From Caldisericia bacterium (lineage in GTDB: Bacteria > Caldisericota > Caldisericia > B22-G15), in NCBI GenBank assembly GCA_026414995.1, contig JAOAHY010000006.1, positions 1 to 64,000 on the forward strand: a DNA stretch of 64,000 nucleotides, given 5' to 3'. Below are positions 36,143 through 45,227 of this stretch, one piece after another. The first letter of the stretch is position 1. Every line of letters begins with the position of its first letter. The position numbers and the translations under genes were made by a program. The notes beneath the pieces are model-generated. The model made no database searches, had not been told where the DNA came from, and was given only the letters and a program-made list of their open reading frames with translations.

Positions 36143-36873
36143 TGCATGAATTTTTCATTCCAAAAGATTCTGTTAAGGGTAATATTGCAAAAATTGAAAA
36201 AGAAGATTTTCATCATCTAATTCATGTATTAAGAGCAAAAATTGGAGATAAGGTTATAATTGTTATAAATAGAGGAGAAAAATATATTTCAAAAATAGTA
36301 GATATAAAAGAAAAAGATCGAATTGTAAAATTAGAAATAGAGGAAAAAATTAATGAAAGTTTTGAACCCAAAGTTAATATTTATCTTGCTCAATCAATTG
36401 TTAAAGGAAAAAAATTTGAAGAAATTTTAAAAACTGGAACAGAATTAGGTGTTAAATATTTCTATCCATTAATTACAGAAAGAACAGAAGTTAATTTAAA
36501 AATTGAAAAAATTGAGAGGTTTAAAAAATTAGTTAAAGAGGAGGCTCAAGTTTCAAAAAGAAATATAATACCTGAAGTTTATAAGCCTATAAAATTTGAA
36601 GAATTTTTAAATTTAGATATAAACACAAAAAATAAATTTATATTTTGGGAATTAGAAAATAAAAATAGTATTTATGATATAGATTTGAAAGATAATGAGG
36701 ATATTGTTTTGATTGTTGGAAACGAAGGCGGTTTTAGCATTAAAGAAGTTAATATGGCAAGAGATAAAGGTTTTATATCATTAACACTTGGAAAAAGAAT
36801 TTTAAGAGCAGAAGTAGCACCAGTTGTTATTTTGAGTATATTTCTTTATAAACTTTTTGAATTTAAAAAATGA
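36142..36873 (+). CDS. rsmE: 16S rRNA m3U1498 methyltransferase RsmE
   Basis: A 243-residue SPOUT methyltransferase with a PUA-like N domain (DFHHLIHVLRAKIGD) and SAM-knot motifs LAQSIVKGKKFEEILKTGTELGV, IVGNEGGFSIKEV and LTLGKRILRAEVAPVV. It uses a GTG start overlapping the hrcA TAG by one base. Its position before mtaB is conserved in Firmicutes. Confidence 0.93.
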   Translation: MHEFFIPKDSVKGNIAKIEKEDFHHLIHVLRAKIGDKVIIVINRGEKYISKIVDIKEKDRIVKLEIEEKINESFEPKVNIYLAQSIVKGKKFEEILKTGTELGVKYFYPLITERTEVNLKIEKIERFKKLVKEEAQVSKRNIIPEVYKPIKFEEFLNLDINTKNKFIFWELENKNSIYDIDLKDNEDIVLIVGNEGGFSIKEVNMARDKGFISLTLGKRILRAEVAPVVILSIFLYKLFEFKK

Positions 36874-38174
36874 GTATAAAATTTTACATTAAAACATTTG
36901 GATGTAAAGTAAATCAATATGATTCTCAACTTATAAAGGAAAATTTAATTCAGGATGATAATTTTGTTTCTACATCAGATTATAAGAATGCTGATTTAGT
37001 AATAGTAAATAGTTGTGTTGTTACAGAGAATGCAGAGGAAGAAGTTATTAAAAACATTAAGAAATTTAAAAATTATGCTACAGTAATAGTAACAGGTTGT
37101 TTTTTGGAAAATATGAAAATAGATGGAATATATTATTTACCATTAAAAAATGAATTAAACATAAAAAATTATATTTATGAAATTTTAAATAATAAGAATA
37201 AAGAAAGTGAAGTAAAAAATAAGGTTACATTTTTTGAAGGAAGAACAAGAGCATTTCTAAAAATTGAAGAAGGTTGTAATAAATATTGTTCATATTGTAT
37301 TGTTCCGTATTTAAGAGGTGCTGCAAAATCAAAAGAAATTAAAGTTATAAAAGAAGAATTTATAAATTTATTAAAAAATGGATATAAAGAAATTGTTTTA
37401 ACCGGAACTGAGCTTGGTTTTTATGGTATTGATTTAAAAATAAATTTAATTGAACTTCTAAAAGAACTTATTAAATTACCTTATGATTTTAGAATAAGAC
37501 TTTCTTCTATTGATCCTGAGTTTTTTAGTGATGATTTAATTAAATTTATAGGTGAAAATGAAAAAATATGTCCACATATACATTTACCTCTTCAAAGTGG
37601 AAGTGATAAAATTCTAACTTTGATGAGAAGAAGATATACTAAAAATTTTTATATTGAAAGAGTATTAAAGTTTAAAGAGTTTGTCAAAAATGGAACTATC
37701 ACAACTGACATAATTGTAGGTTTCCCTGATGAAAATGATGATGATTTTTATGAAACATTAGACATTATAAATAAAGTTCAATTTTTAAAATGTCATATTT
37801 TTCCTTACTCAGAGAGAGATGGGACTTTCGCATCAAAATATTTAAATAATAAAAGATTAGATGAAAAAATAATAAAAGAGAGGTTAAAGTTAATAAACAA
37901 AATAGCACAAGAGACAACAAATAAAGTTTTAAGTAATTTTTTAAATAAAGAATTAATTTTCTTAGGAGAAACCAAAAAAGAAAATTTCCTTTTTGGTTTC
38001 ACAGAAAATTATATTAGAGTTTTTATTAGTGGAATTCATGATAAAAATAAATTTTACAAAGTGTATTTACAAAATAAAAAAAATTTTGTAGAATATGGAA
38101 TAGTTATTTCTGAATTCCATTATGGAGTTCCAATAAAGAAGGAGGTGAGAATTTGCAATGCCAGCAGTATATAG
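36870..38174 (+). CDS. mtaB: tRNA t6A37 methylthiotransferase MtaB
   Basis: A 434-residue radical SAM enzyme: MTTase N-terminal cluster-binding domain (FYIKTFGCKVNQYDS, Cys12; VNSCVV; VTGCF), radical SAM motif CNKYCSYCIVPYLRG, and a short TRAM-like tail. It makes ms2t6A at position 37 of tRNAs reading ANN codons. It overlaps rsmE by 4 nt and rpsU by 17 nt. Confidence 0.93.
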   Translation: MSIKFYIKTFGCKVNQYDSQLIKENLIQDDNFVSTSDYKNADLVIVNSCVVTENAEEEVIKNIKKFKNYATVIVTGCFLENMKIDGIYYLPLKNELNIKNYIYEILNNKNKESEVKNKVTFFEGRTRAFLKIEEGCNKYCSYCIVPYLRGAAKSKEIKVIKEEFINLLKNGYKEIVLTGTELGFYGIDLKINLIELLKELIKLPYDFRIRLSSIDPEFFSDDLIKFIGENEKICPHIHLPLQSGSDKILTLMRRRYTKNFYIERVLKFKEFVKNGTITTDIIVGFPDENDDDFYETLDIINKVQFLKCHIFPYSERDGTFASKYLNNKRLDEKIIKERLKLINKIAQETTNKVLSNFLNKELIFLGETKKENFLFGFTENYIRVFISGIHDKNKFYKVYLQNKKNFVEYGIVISEFHYGVPIKKEVRICNASSI

Positions 38175-38319
38175 ACGTGAAGGCGAAGATCTCGATAGTC
38201 TAATAAAAAGATTTAAAAAAGAATGTGAAAGAGAAGCAATACTTTCTGAAATAAAAAAAAGAGAATTTTTTGTTCCTCCATCTGTTGAAAGAAGAAAAAG
38301 AAAAGGAAAAAAGAAATAA
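38158..38319 (+). CDS. rpsU: Ribosomal protein S21 (bS21)
   Basis: A 53-residue highly basic protein beginning MPAVYRREGEDLDSLIKRFK and ending in a KKREFFVPPSVERRKRKGKK-type tail, typical S21. GGAGGTGAGA lies upstream of the ATG inside mtaB. mtaB-rpsU order is conserved in Firmicutes, where yqeY normally follows; yqeY is absent here. Confidence 0.93.
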   Translation: MPAVYRREGEDLDSLIKRFKKECEREAILSEIKKREFFVPPSVERRKRKGKKK

Positions 38320-38338
38320 ATATAGGAGGTGTTAACTT

Positions 38339-39337
38339 ATAGAATCTTCTGAATTAAAAGAAAGATTTTTTTATCCATTCGTTAATGAAGAAGAAGCTGT
38401 AACCTTTTTAGGTTATTATAATGATTTAATTAAAGAATTAGAAAAAAATTTTAATTTAAGAATAAAAATAACAAGAGAGGGTTTAAAATTTTATTCTTCA
38501 GAAGATATACCAGAGGAACTAGATCAATTTATAAAAGATTTATTTGAGATTAAAAGAAATAAAAATATACTTTTGACAAAAGATGAATTAAAAAGAAGCA
38601 TAATTTCTATCAAAGAAAAAAATTATAAAATAACAAGAGAATTTTTTGTTGATGTAGTTTTTGTATCAAGTAAAGGTAAAAAAATTAAACCTAAAAGTGA
38701 GAATCAGAAAAAATATATTGAAATGATTAGAAAAAAAGACCTTGTTTTTTGTATAGGTCCTGCAGGTTCTGGTAAAACTTATCTTGCCATTGCCTCAGCT
38801 CTTAGTTATTTATTCGATAAAAGAGTTGAAAGAATTATATTGACAAAACCTGTTGTTGAAGCAGGCGAGAAACTTGGGTTTCTTCCTGGAACTTTTCTTG
38901 AAAAGGTTGATCCTCATTTTAGACCCTTATATGATGCTCTTTATGATTTAGTTGAAGTTGAAAAAATTACAAGATTAATTGAGAACAATATAATCGAAAT
39001 TGCACCACTTGCATATATGAGAGGAAGAACATTGAATGATTCATTTATAATTCTTGATGAAGCACAAAACACTACTTATTCCCAAATGAAAATGTTTTTA
39101 ACAAGAATGGGATTTAATTCTAAAGTTGTAATTACAGGCGATATTACTCAAATAGATATAGATAATCCAAAAGATTCAGGACTTGTTAAGGCAATTAAAA
39201 TACTTAAAAATTTAGATGAAATTGGAATTGTTGAATTAGAAAAAATCGATATTGTTAGAAATCCAATCGTTCAGAAAATAGTTGAAGCATATGAAAATTT
39301 TGAAAATTATAAGAAAAAAAATAAATTTGAAGATTAA
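38339..39337 (+). CDS. phoH: PhoH-family ATPase, predicted to start at an AUA codon
   Basis: A 332-residue P-loop protein. A KH-like N-terminal domain at about 1-85 (NEEEAVTFLGYYNDLIKELE, FNLRIKITREGLKF), Walker A GPAGSGKT (140-147), Walker B-type FIILDEAQN, and the PhoH core. The full domain reads through from ATA at 38339, which sits 8 nt after a perfect AGGAGGT (38324-38330); an in-frame stop is just upstream (38333) and no ATG, GTG or TTG occurs until TTG at 38573, which would remove the first 78 residues and has no Shine-Dalgarno. The total length fits the family (about 320). Possible RNA-related ATPase. Confidence 0.85.
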   Translation: MESSELKERFFYPFVNEEEAVTFLGYYNDLIKELEKNFNLRIKITREGLKFYSSEDIPEELDQFIKDLFEIKRNKNILLTKDELKRSIISIKEKNYKITREFFVDVVFVSSKGKKIKPKSENQKKYIEMIRKKDLVFCIGPAGSGKTYLAIASALSYLFDKRVERIILTKPVVEAGEKLGFLPGTFLEKVDPHFRPLYDALYDLVEVEKITRLIENNIIEIAPLAYMRGRTLNDSFIILDEAQNTTYSQMKMFLTRMGFNSKVVITGDITQIDIDNPKDSGLVKAIKILKNLDEIGIVELEKIDIVRNPIVQKIVEAYENFENYKKKNKFED

Positions 39338-41339
39338 TAAAGAAAAAATAATTATCAAATCTATACTAACTTTAATATTCTTTTCCTTTTTATTTTATGC
39401 ATTTTCACCTCCGTATATTTTTGTTCGAAAAGGAACTAAATTAAATAAAAATTTAATTTCACCAAAAAATTTAGAAGTTATTGATATAGAGAAGACTCAG
39501 AAAGAAATTGAAAAAGCTTTAGAAAATGTGCCAATTTATTATGAATATATGCCAGAAATTGATAAAGAAGTAATGAACAATATTAATAAAATTTTAGAAA
39601 TTATTGAGAGCTATAGAGAAAATCAAGGAAATACACTAGAAATACTTTTTGAAAGTTATGGAATAACATTTGATTTAGAATTATTAAAAGAAATTAAATC
39701 TAAGTCTAATTCAAATTTTATTAGATTTAAAAATAAGATTTTAGAGATAACTTCCAATTTACTTCAAAGTGGTGTTAAAGAAAGCGATTTAATAAATCTT
39801 AATGATAAGTTAAATTTAATCATAAAAGATAATGATTTTAATGACAATGAAAAGAAGATAACTTATATTATTTTAGAAAAAATATTAAAACCGAATTTAA
39901 TAATAAACGAAGATTTAACTAATAAAAAAAGAGAAGAGATTGTTAAGAGTATTAAGCCAATTATAAAAATTATTAAAAAAGGTGAAATTATATTTCCGAA
40001 AGGTACAATAATTACTGACAATGAAATAAAAATTTTAAAAGAATACAATTTGCTTTTTGCTTCAAAGGACCTATTCAATATTATTTTTATATTAATTTTA
40101 TCATTAACAATATCTTTTATTTTATATAATGTAATAAAAATAAATAACAATTATAGATTAAAAGAAAAGATTTTTATAATTTTAATCCTATTTATATCTA
40201 TACTTCTAGGAAAATTTATTAAAAATGTCACATTATTACCTATTTTTCTAATATCTAATTTAACAATTTTATTTTTTGATATTATAACCTCAATAATAAT
40301 TTTATTAATAGTAAATATTTTTTATACCCTATATTTTAATGATAAATTCATTTTAATTTTTTTGATTTTGTTCATATCAATCATATTTTCTTTAAAAACT
40401 AAAAAGATAATAAATATATCAGATTTTTTAAAAATTGGGTCTTTTGTTAGTTTAATGTATTTAATAGTTTATATTTCAATAGAATTTATTCAAAGAAATT
40501 TTGATTTTTCAACATATTTATTAAACTCAATTTATATAGCATTAAATCCTATAATTTCAATTCTAATACTTTTAGTATTTGTACCTTATTTAGAAAAAAT
40601 TCTTTCGATTACCACACCTATTGGTTTAGTTGAACTTTTAAATATAAATAATCCAATTTTAAAGGAATTTATAACAAGGGCACCAGGTAGTTATCAACAT
40701 TCATTAAATGTAAGTACACTTGCTCAAGTTGCAGCAGATGCAATTGGAGAGGATCCTCTTCTTGCGAAAGTTTGTGCTTATTACCACGATATAGGAAAAC
40801 TTGAAAGACCCGATTTTTTTATTGAAAATAATCCTCAATTTAACCCTCACGATTCGCTTTCTCCTTCATTATCAGCACTTATTATTATATCTCATGTTAA
40901 AGAGGGTGTTGAACTTGCTAAAAAACATAATTTACCAAAAATTATTGTTGATACAATCAAAGAACATCATGGTACAACATTTGTTACTTACTTTTATTCA
41001 AAAGCAAAACAAATTGACCCTCAAATTGATGAATCAACCTTTAGATATCCTGGACCAATTCCCTCTTCAAAAATATCTGGAATTATAATGTTAGCAGATT
41101 CTGTAGAAGCATCAGTTAGAGGTGAGAAAATTGAATTTGAAAGTTTTTCTGATTTTGTCAATGATGTTATAGATTCAAAAATTTCTGATGGTCAGCTAAA
41201 TAATTCAAATTTATCCTTTAAAGATATTTTAAAAATAAAAGATTCATTTATTAAAACACTTACATCGATGTATCATGAGAGGATTAGTTATGTATTCAAA
41301 AATAGAGATTTACGAGAAAGAAAGAAAAGTCCCTATTAA
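39282..41339 (+). CDS. pgpH: 7TM-HD domain protein, PgpH-type cyclic-di-AMP phosphodiesterase
   Basis: A 685-residue membrane protein: N-terminal transmembrane helix, extracellular 7TMR-HDED-type domain (about 50-260), seven or so hydrophobic helices (about 265-440), and a cytoplasmic HD domain with APGSYQHSLNVSTLAQ, CAYYHDIGKLERP and IKEHHGTTF metal ligands. PgpH homologues degrade c-di-AMP. The position phoH-pgpH-ybeY matches Firmicutes. The start is uncertain: TTG at 39282 (56 nt overlap with phoH), ATG at 39291 or a later TTG. Confidence 0.9.
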   Translation: MKHMKILKIIRKKINLKINKEKIIIKSILTLIFFSFLFYAFSPPYIFVRKGTKLNKNLISPKNLEVIDIEKTQKEIEKALENVPIYYEYMPEIDKEVMNNINKILEIIESYRENQGNTLEILFESYGITFDLELLKEIKSKSNSNFIRFKNKILEITSNLLQSGVKESDLINLNDKLNLIIKDNDFNDNEKKITYIILEKILKPNLIINEDLTNKKREEIVKSIKPIIKIIKKGEIIFPKGTIITDNEIKILKEYNLLFASKDLFNIIFILILSLTISFILYNVIKINNNYRLKEKIFIILILFISILLGKFIKNVTLLPIFLISNLTILFFDIITSIIILLIVNIFYTLYFNDKFILIFLILFISIIFSLKTKKIINISDFLKIGSFVSLMYLIVYISIEFIQRNFDFSTYLLNSIYIALNPIISILILLVFVPYLEKILSITTPIGLVELLNINNPILKEFITRAPGSYQHSLNVSTLAQVAADAIGEDPLLAKVCAYYHDIGKLERPDFFIENNPQFNPHDSLSPSLSALIIISHVKEGVELAKKHNLPKIIVDTIKEHHGTTFVTYFYSKAKQIDPQIDESTFRYPGPIPSSKISGIIMLADSVEASVRGEKIEFESFSDFVNDVIDSKISDGQLNNSNLSFKDILKIKDSFIKTLTSMYHERISYVFKNRDLRERKKSPY

Positions 41340-41703
41340 TAAGAAATTTTTAAAGAAAATAACAGATGAAATTCTTAAAAATGAAGGTTTTAATAAATAT
41401 GAAATTTCTATTGCTTATTTAAATAAAGATGATTTAAGAGATTTAAACAAAAAGTTTAGGAAACTTGATAGAACGACAAATGTTTTATCATTTATTTATG
41501 AAACAACGCCAGTACTAGTAGGTGAAATTGTCATTTCAAATTATAGTGTTGAGATAAAGAAAGAAAATTTTTTAAAACTATATATACATGGTCTGCTACA
41601 TATTTTGGGTTTCGATCATATAAAAAAGAAAGATAGAGAAATTATGAGAAAAAAAGAGGAAAATTATTTTAAATACTACAATGAAAAGCAGAAATTTAAT
41701 TGA
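41290..41703 (+). CDS. ybeY: Endoribonuclease YbeY
   Basis: A 137-residue metalloprotein with the zinc motif HGLLHILGFDH (HxxxHxxxxxH) and LDRTTNVLSFIYE. It functions in 16S rRNA 3'-end maturation and 70S quality control. The ATG at 41290 is favoured because GAGAGG is about 7 nt upstream; ATG 41275 is an alternative. The gene overlaps the end of pgpH. Confidence 0.92.
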   Translation: MYSKIEIYEKERKVPINKKFLKKITDEILKNEGFNKYEISIAYLNKDDLRDLNKKFRKLDRTTNVLSFIYETTPVLVGEIVISNYSVEIKKENFLKLYIHGLLHILGFDHIKKKDREIMRKKEENYFKYYNEKQKFN

Positions 41704-42133
41704 TAGTTTCAAAAATGCCTTTAGAGGTTTAAAAATTACTTATTTAAGAGAAAGAAATTTTAGAATTCAAATATCATTTGCAATACTTGCAATATATTTT
41801 TCAATCAAATTTAATATAGAAAAAATTTATTTTATATTTGTGCTTTTAGCAATCTTTCTTGTTCTTTATTCAGAACTTATCAATAGTGCACTTGAAATAT
41901 TATGTGATAAATTAGAAAAAAAATATGATGAAAATATCAAGAATATAAAGGATGCAATTGCAGGTGGAGTTTTGCTTTTTTCAATTTTTTCAATAATTTT
42001 AGGTTTAATTATATTTTTCAGATATATAAAAAAACTTGATTTATTTTCAATAATTTTTTCAGTAATAATTATTATTATTCCTTTTTTAATCAAAAATAAG
42101 AATGATATAATTAAAAAAAGAGGTGATGTTTAG
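41681..42133 (+). CDS. dgkA: DgkA-family kinase (undecaprenol or diacylglycerol kinase)
   Basis: A 150-residue membrane protein with the family pattern: SFKNAFRGLKITYLRERNFR, ELINSALEILCDKLE and IKNIKDAIAGGVLL, with three to four transmembrane helices. Gram-positive members are mainly undecaprenol kinases that feed the lipid carrier pool for cell-wall synthesis. It overlaps ybeY by 23 nt. An extra hydrophobic helix near the C terminus makes it slightly longer than the usual 120-130 residues. Confidence 0.88.
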   Translation: MKSRNLIDSFKNAFRGLKITYLRERNFRIQISFAILAIYFSIKFNIEKIYFIFVLLAIFLVLYSELINSALEILCDKLEKKYDENIKNIKDAIAGGVLLFSIFSIILGLIIFFRYIKKLDLFSIIFSVIIIIIPFLIKNKNDIIKKRGDV

Positions 42134-43417
42134 TTGGGTAGTATAGAATTAATAAATAATATTATTGTTATTTTAATTTTGTTGGTTATTTCTTATATTT
42201 TTTCAGCTTCAGAAATTTCGTTCATAGGTTCTAATGAAATCAAATTAAGAAAAAAAGCAAATGAAGGTGATAAAAAGGCAAAGAGTATTTTAAAGTTTAA
42301 AGAAAAGCCAGAAGAGTTTATAAGTACTATTATTATAGGTAATAATTTTGTAAATATTTTTGCTGCATCAATAGCAAATACAATTTTCTTAAAATATATC
42401 AAATATGGAAGTACAATTTTATCTTCTATTATTATGACAATAATAATTGTAATTTTTGCAGAACTTCTTCCAAAAACAATTTCAACTTATAACCCAGAAT
42501 CATATATATTAAAGGTTCAACCATTTTTATCATTAATTTCTTATATATTAAAACCTTTTTCATATATAACGAACTATTTAATTTCACTCTCATTGAAATT
42601 TTTTGGCAAAAACCTTAAAAAAACTAGAAGTTTTGATGAGGAAGAATTACGTATATTTTTATCTATGAGTAGTGAAAACGGAACAATAGAAGAAGAGGAA
42701 AAAGAATTAATTGAAAGTATAATTGAATTTCATGATAAACCAGTTTATGAAGTAATGATTCCCAGAGTTGATGTTACAATATTACCAGTTGATTCTAAGA
42801 TTGAAAGTATTATAGAAACAATAAATAAAACTGGACATTCAAGGATACCAATATATGAAGCAAATATTGATAATATAATAGGTATATTGCATGCAAAAGA
42901 CTTATTAAAAATTGCTTTTAATAATAAGAATATTAATATAAGAGATTTATTACACCCAACTATATATGTGCCTGATACTAAAAAAACTTCAGAACTTTTT
43001 AAAGAGATGCAAAAGAAAAAAATACATATGGCTATAGTTATTGATGAATTTGGTGGATTCGAAGGAATTGTTACAATGGAAGATTTGTTAGAAGAGATTG
43101 TTGGTGAAATTCAAGATGAATATGATCTTGAGGAGGTTCCATTCAAAAAACTTAGTAATAAAGAAATTATTTTTGATGCTAAAATTTCTATTGAAGATGC
43201 TGAAGAAATTATTGGAGTTGAACTTCCTCACGAAGATTATGAAACTTTAGGAGGGCTTTTTCTAGATTTATTAGGCCATATACCAACAAAAGGTGAATCA
43301 ATAGAATATAAATCTTTGAAATTTATTGCAATTGAGGTAAAAGGTAATAGAATTGTTAAGATTAAAGTGGAGAAAAAAGATGATACAAGAGAAGAAAAAG
43401 ATTCAAAAATTGATTGA
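42134..43417 (+). CDS. CNNM/CorC-type membrane protein (HlyC/CorC family) with CBS pair
   Basis: A 427-residue protein: DUF21/CNNM transmembrane domain (about 1-185; SASEISFIGSNEIKLRKKA, VIFAELLPKTIST), tandem CBS domains (about 205-330; VYEVMIPRVDVTIL, IHMAIVIDEFGGFEGIVTMEDLLEEIVGEIQDE split across the second CBS) and a C-terminal CorC/HlyC domain. Family members are magnesium/cobalt exporters. TTG start one base after the dgkA stop; AGAGGTGA is upstream. Confidence 0.9.
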   Translation: MGSIELINNIIVILILLVISYIFSASEISFIGSNEIKLRKKANEGDKKAKSILKFKEKPEEFISTIIIGNNFVNIFAASIANTIFLKYIKYGSTILSSIIMTIIIVIFAELLPKTISTYNPESYILKVQPFLSLISYILKPFSYITNYLISLSLKFFGKNLKKTRSFDEEELRIFLSMSSENGTIEEEEKELIESIIEFHDKPVYEVMIPRVDVTILPVDSKIESIIETINKTGHSRIPIYEANIDNIIGILHAKDLLKIAFNNKNINIRDLLHPTIYVPDTKKTSELFKEMQKKKIHMAIVIDEFGGFEGIVTMEDLLEEIVGEIQDEYDLEEVPFKKLSNKEIIFDAKISIEDAEEIIGVELPHEDYETLGGLFLDLLGHIPTKGESIEYKSLKFIAIEVKGNRIVKIKVEKKDDTREEKDSKID

Positions 43418-43784
43418 GCTCGCAAAAGAAGCGAGTTTTAAAGCATATTCTCCTTATTCTAAATATAGAGTAGGTGCTTCCCTTTTAACAAAAAGCGGTA
43501 AAATATATACTGGTTGTAACATTGAAAATGCAAGTTTTGGTGCAACTGTTTGTGCTGAAAGAGTTGCTATTTTCAAAGCAATTTCTGAAGGAGAAAATGA
43601 TTTTGAAATGATAGCAATCTATATCAATGATAAAAATCAAATACCCTCTCCATGTGGTATTTGTAGACAGGTAATGATGGAGTTTTCACCTAATCTAATA
43701 TTAATTCTTGCAAATGAAAATGAACATAAAATATACAAATTAGAAGAACTTTTACCTTATCCTTTTTCAAAAAACTTTCTTTAA
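43380..43784 (+). CDS. cdd: Cytidine deaminase
   Basis: A 134-residue enzyme with zinc-site motifs CAERVAIFKAI (catalytic Glu) and PCGICRQVM. It deaminates cytidine and deoxycytidine in pyrimidine salvage. The ATG at 43380 is preceded by GTGGAG and gives the standard length; it overlaps corC by 38 nt. In Bacillus era follows cdd; here tpiA does. Confidence 0.93.
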   Translation: MIQEKKKIQKLIELAKEASFKAYSPYSKYRVGASLLTKSGKIYTGCNIENASFGATVCAERVAIFKAISEGENDFEMIAIYINDKNQIPSPCGICRQVMMEFSPNLILILANENEHKIYKLEELLPYPFSKNFL

Positions 43785-43803
43785 TTCTATAGGAGGTATT
43801 TTT

Positions 43804-44574
43804 ATGCGTAGAGGATGGATTGGTGGTAATTGGAAAATGAACAAACTCATGAGTGATGCAAAAGAAACAATTGTTTCTTTAAACAAAAGTGTTTCGCTTT
43901 TAAGGGGGAGTGATATTGTAATTTTTCCTCCGTTTACATTAATTTATTTTTTAAAAGATTTTTTTGAATTACCTCATATGTATATGGGAGCACAAAATAT
44001 GCATTGGGAAGAAAGCGGTGCTTATACTGGTGAAATTTCACCTGTAATGCTAAAAGAACTCGGCATTGAATATGTAATAATAGGCCATTCTGAGAGAAGG
44101 AAAATTTTTGGTGAAACTGATGAAATGATAAATAAAAAGATTATATCAGCAATAAAATATGGCCTAAAACCAGTTCTTTGTTTAGGAGAAACCCTTGAAG
44201 AGAGAAAAAAAGGTATTGAAAAAGAGATAATAGAGAATCAATTTAAATTAGATCTTAAAAAAATACCTCTTAATTCTCTTGAGAATATTATTATTGCATA
44301 TGAGCCAGTTTGGGCTATTGGTACGGGAGTTAATGCTACGCCAAAAGAAGCAAGTGATATGCATAAATTTATAAGAGAATTAATTGAAAAGTATGGGGGA
44401 GGAGAAGTTGCAGAAAAAACCAGAATTGTATATGGAGGAAGTGTTAGAATTGAAAATGTTGAAGAATTAGCAAATGAAGATGAAATAGATGGATTCCTTG
44501 TTGGTGGAGCATCTCTCAGAGCAGATACATTTTCTAAAATAATTGAAATATTTAATGAAGTGAAAGGATTTTAA
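43804..44574 (+). CDS. tpiA: Triosephosphate isomerase
   Basis: A 256-residue TIM barrel: GNWKMNKLM (catalytic Lys), GHSERRKIFGE (His), YEPVWAIGTG (catalytic Glu), and the phosphate-binding VYGGSVRIEN and VGGASL. AGGAGGT precedes the ATG. It interconverts glyceraldehyde-3-phosphate and DHAP, and sits beside deoC, whose product it consumes. Confidence 0.97.
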   Translation: MRRGWIGGNWKMNKLMSDAKETIVSLNKSVSLLRGSDIVIFPPFTLIYFLKDFFELPHMYMGAQNMHWEESGAYTGEISPVMLKELGIEYVIIGHSERRKIFGETDEMINKKIISAIKYGLKPVLCLGETLEERKKGIEKEIIENQFKLDLKKIPLNSLENIIIAYEPVWAIGTGVNATPKEASDMHKFIRELIEKYGGGEVAEKTRIVYGGSVRIENVEELANEDEIDGFLVGGASLRADTFSKIIEIFNEVKGF

Positions 44575-44576
44575 AT

Positions 44577-45227
44577 ATGACAAAAAAAGAAATAGTTAAA
44601 TTTATAGATCATACTATTTTAAAACCTGACGCAACAATTTCAGATATTAAAAAATTATGTGATGAAGCTATTAAATACAAATTTTATGCAGTTTGTATTG
44701 CACCTTGTTTTGTTAATTATGTAAAAGAGTATCTCAATGAAATTGATATTAGAATAGCAACAGTTATTGGATTTCCATTAGGCAACTCTACAACAAAAAC
44801 AAAAATTTTTGAAGCAAAAGAAGCTATAAAAAATGGTGCGCATGAAATTGATATGGTTATTAATATTGGCATTCTAAAATCCAGAAATTATAAATATATT
44901 CATGATGAAATAAGTGCAGTTAAAAATGAAATAGGAGATAAAATTTTGAAAGTAATAATTGAGACATCATTATTATCTTTAGATGAAAAAATAGTTGCTT
45001 CCACAATAGTAAAATCTGCAGGAGCAGATTTTGTAAAAACATCAACTGGTTTTTCTCAAAGTGGCGCAACAAAAGAAGATGTTGAATTAATCAGGAGAAT
45101 AGTTGGAGAAAATTTTGGTATCAAAGCATCTGGTGGAATTAAAACATTTGAACAAGCAGTTGAATTAATAAAATCAGGTGCAAATAGAATTGGAACTTCT
45201 TCATCAGTTAAAATTGTTGAAGAATAA
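44577..45227 (+). CDS. deoC: Deoxyribose-phosphate aldolase
   Basis: A 216-residue aldolase with IDHTILKPDAT, FPLGNSTTKTK, the Schiff-base lysine in ADFVKTSTGFSQSGAT and GIKASGGIKTFEQA. It splits deoxyribose-5-phosphate into glyceraldehyde-3-phosphate and acetaldehyde. With cdd and tpiA it makes a short deoxynucleoside-salvage-to-glycolysis block. It is 2 nt after tpiA, and its stop overlaps the recO ATG. Confidence 0.96.
   Translation: MTKKEIVKFIDHTILKPDATISDIKKLCDEAIKYKFYAVCIAPCFVNYVKEYLNEIDIRIATVIGFPLGNSTTKTKIFEAKEAIKNGAHEIDMVINIGILKSRNYKYIHDEISAVKNEIGDKILKVIIETSLLSLDEKIVASTIVKSAGADFVKTSTGFSQSGATKEDVELIRRIVGENFGIKASGGIKTFEQAVELIKSGANRIGTSSSVKIVEE

Noticed and set aside
43420-43440. Short inverted repeat CTCGC/GCGAG followed by TTTT after the corC stop
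   Set aside because: Only 5 bp and inside the cdd coding sequence; probably chance.
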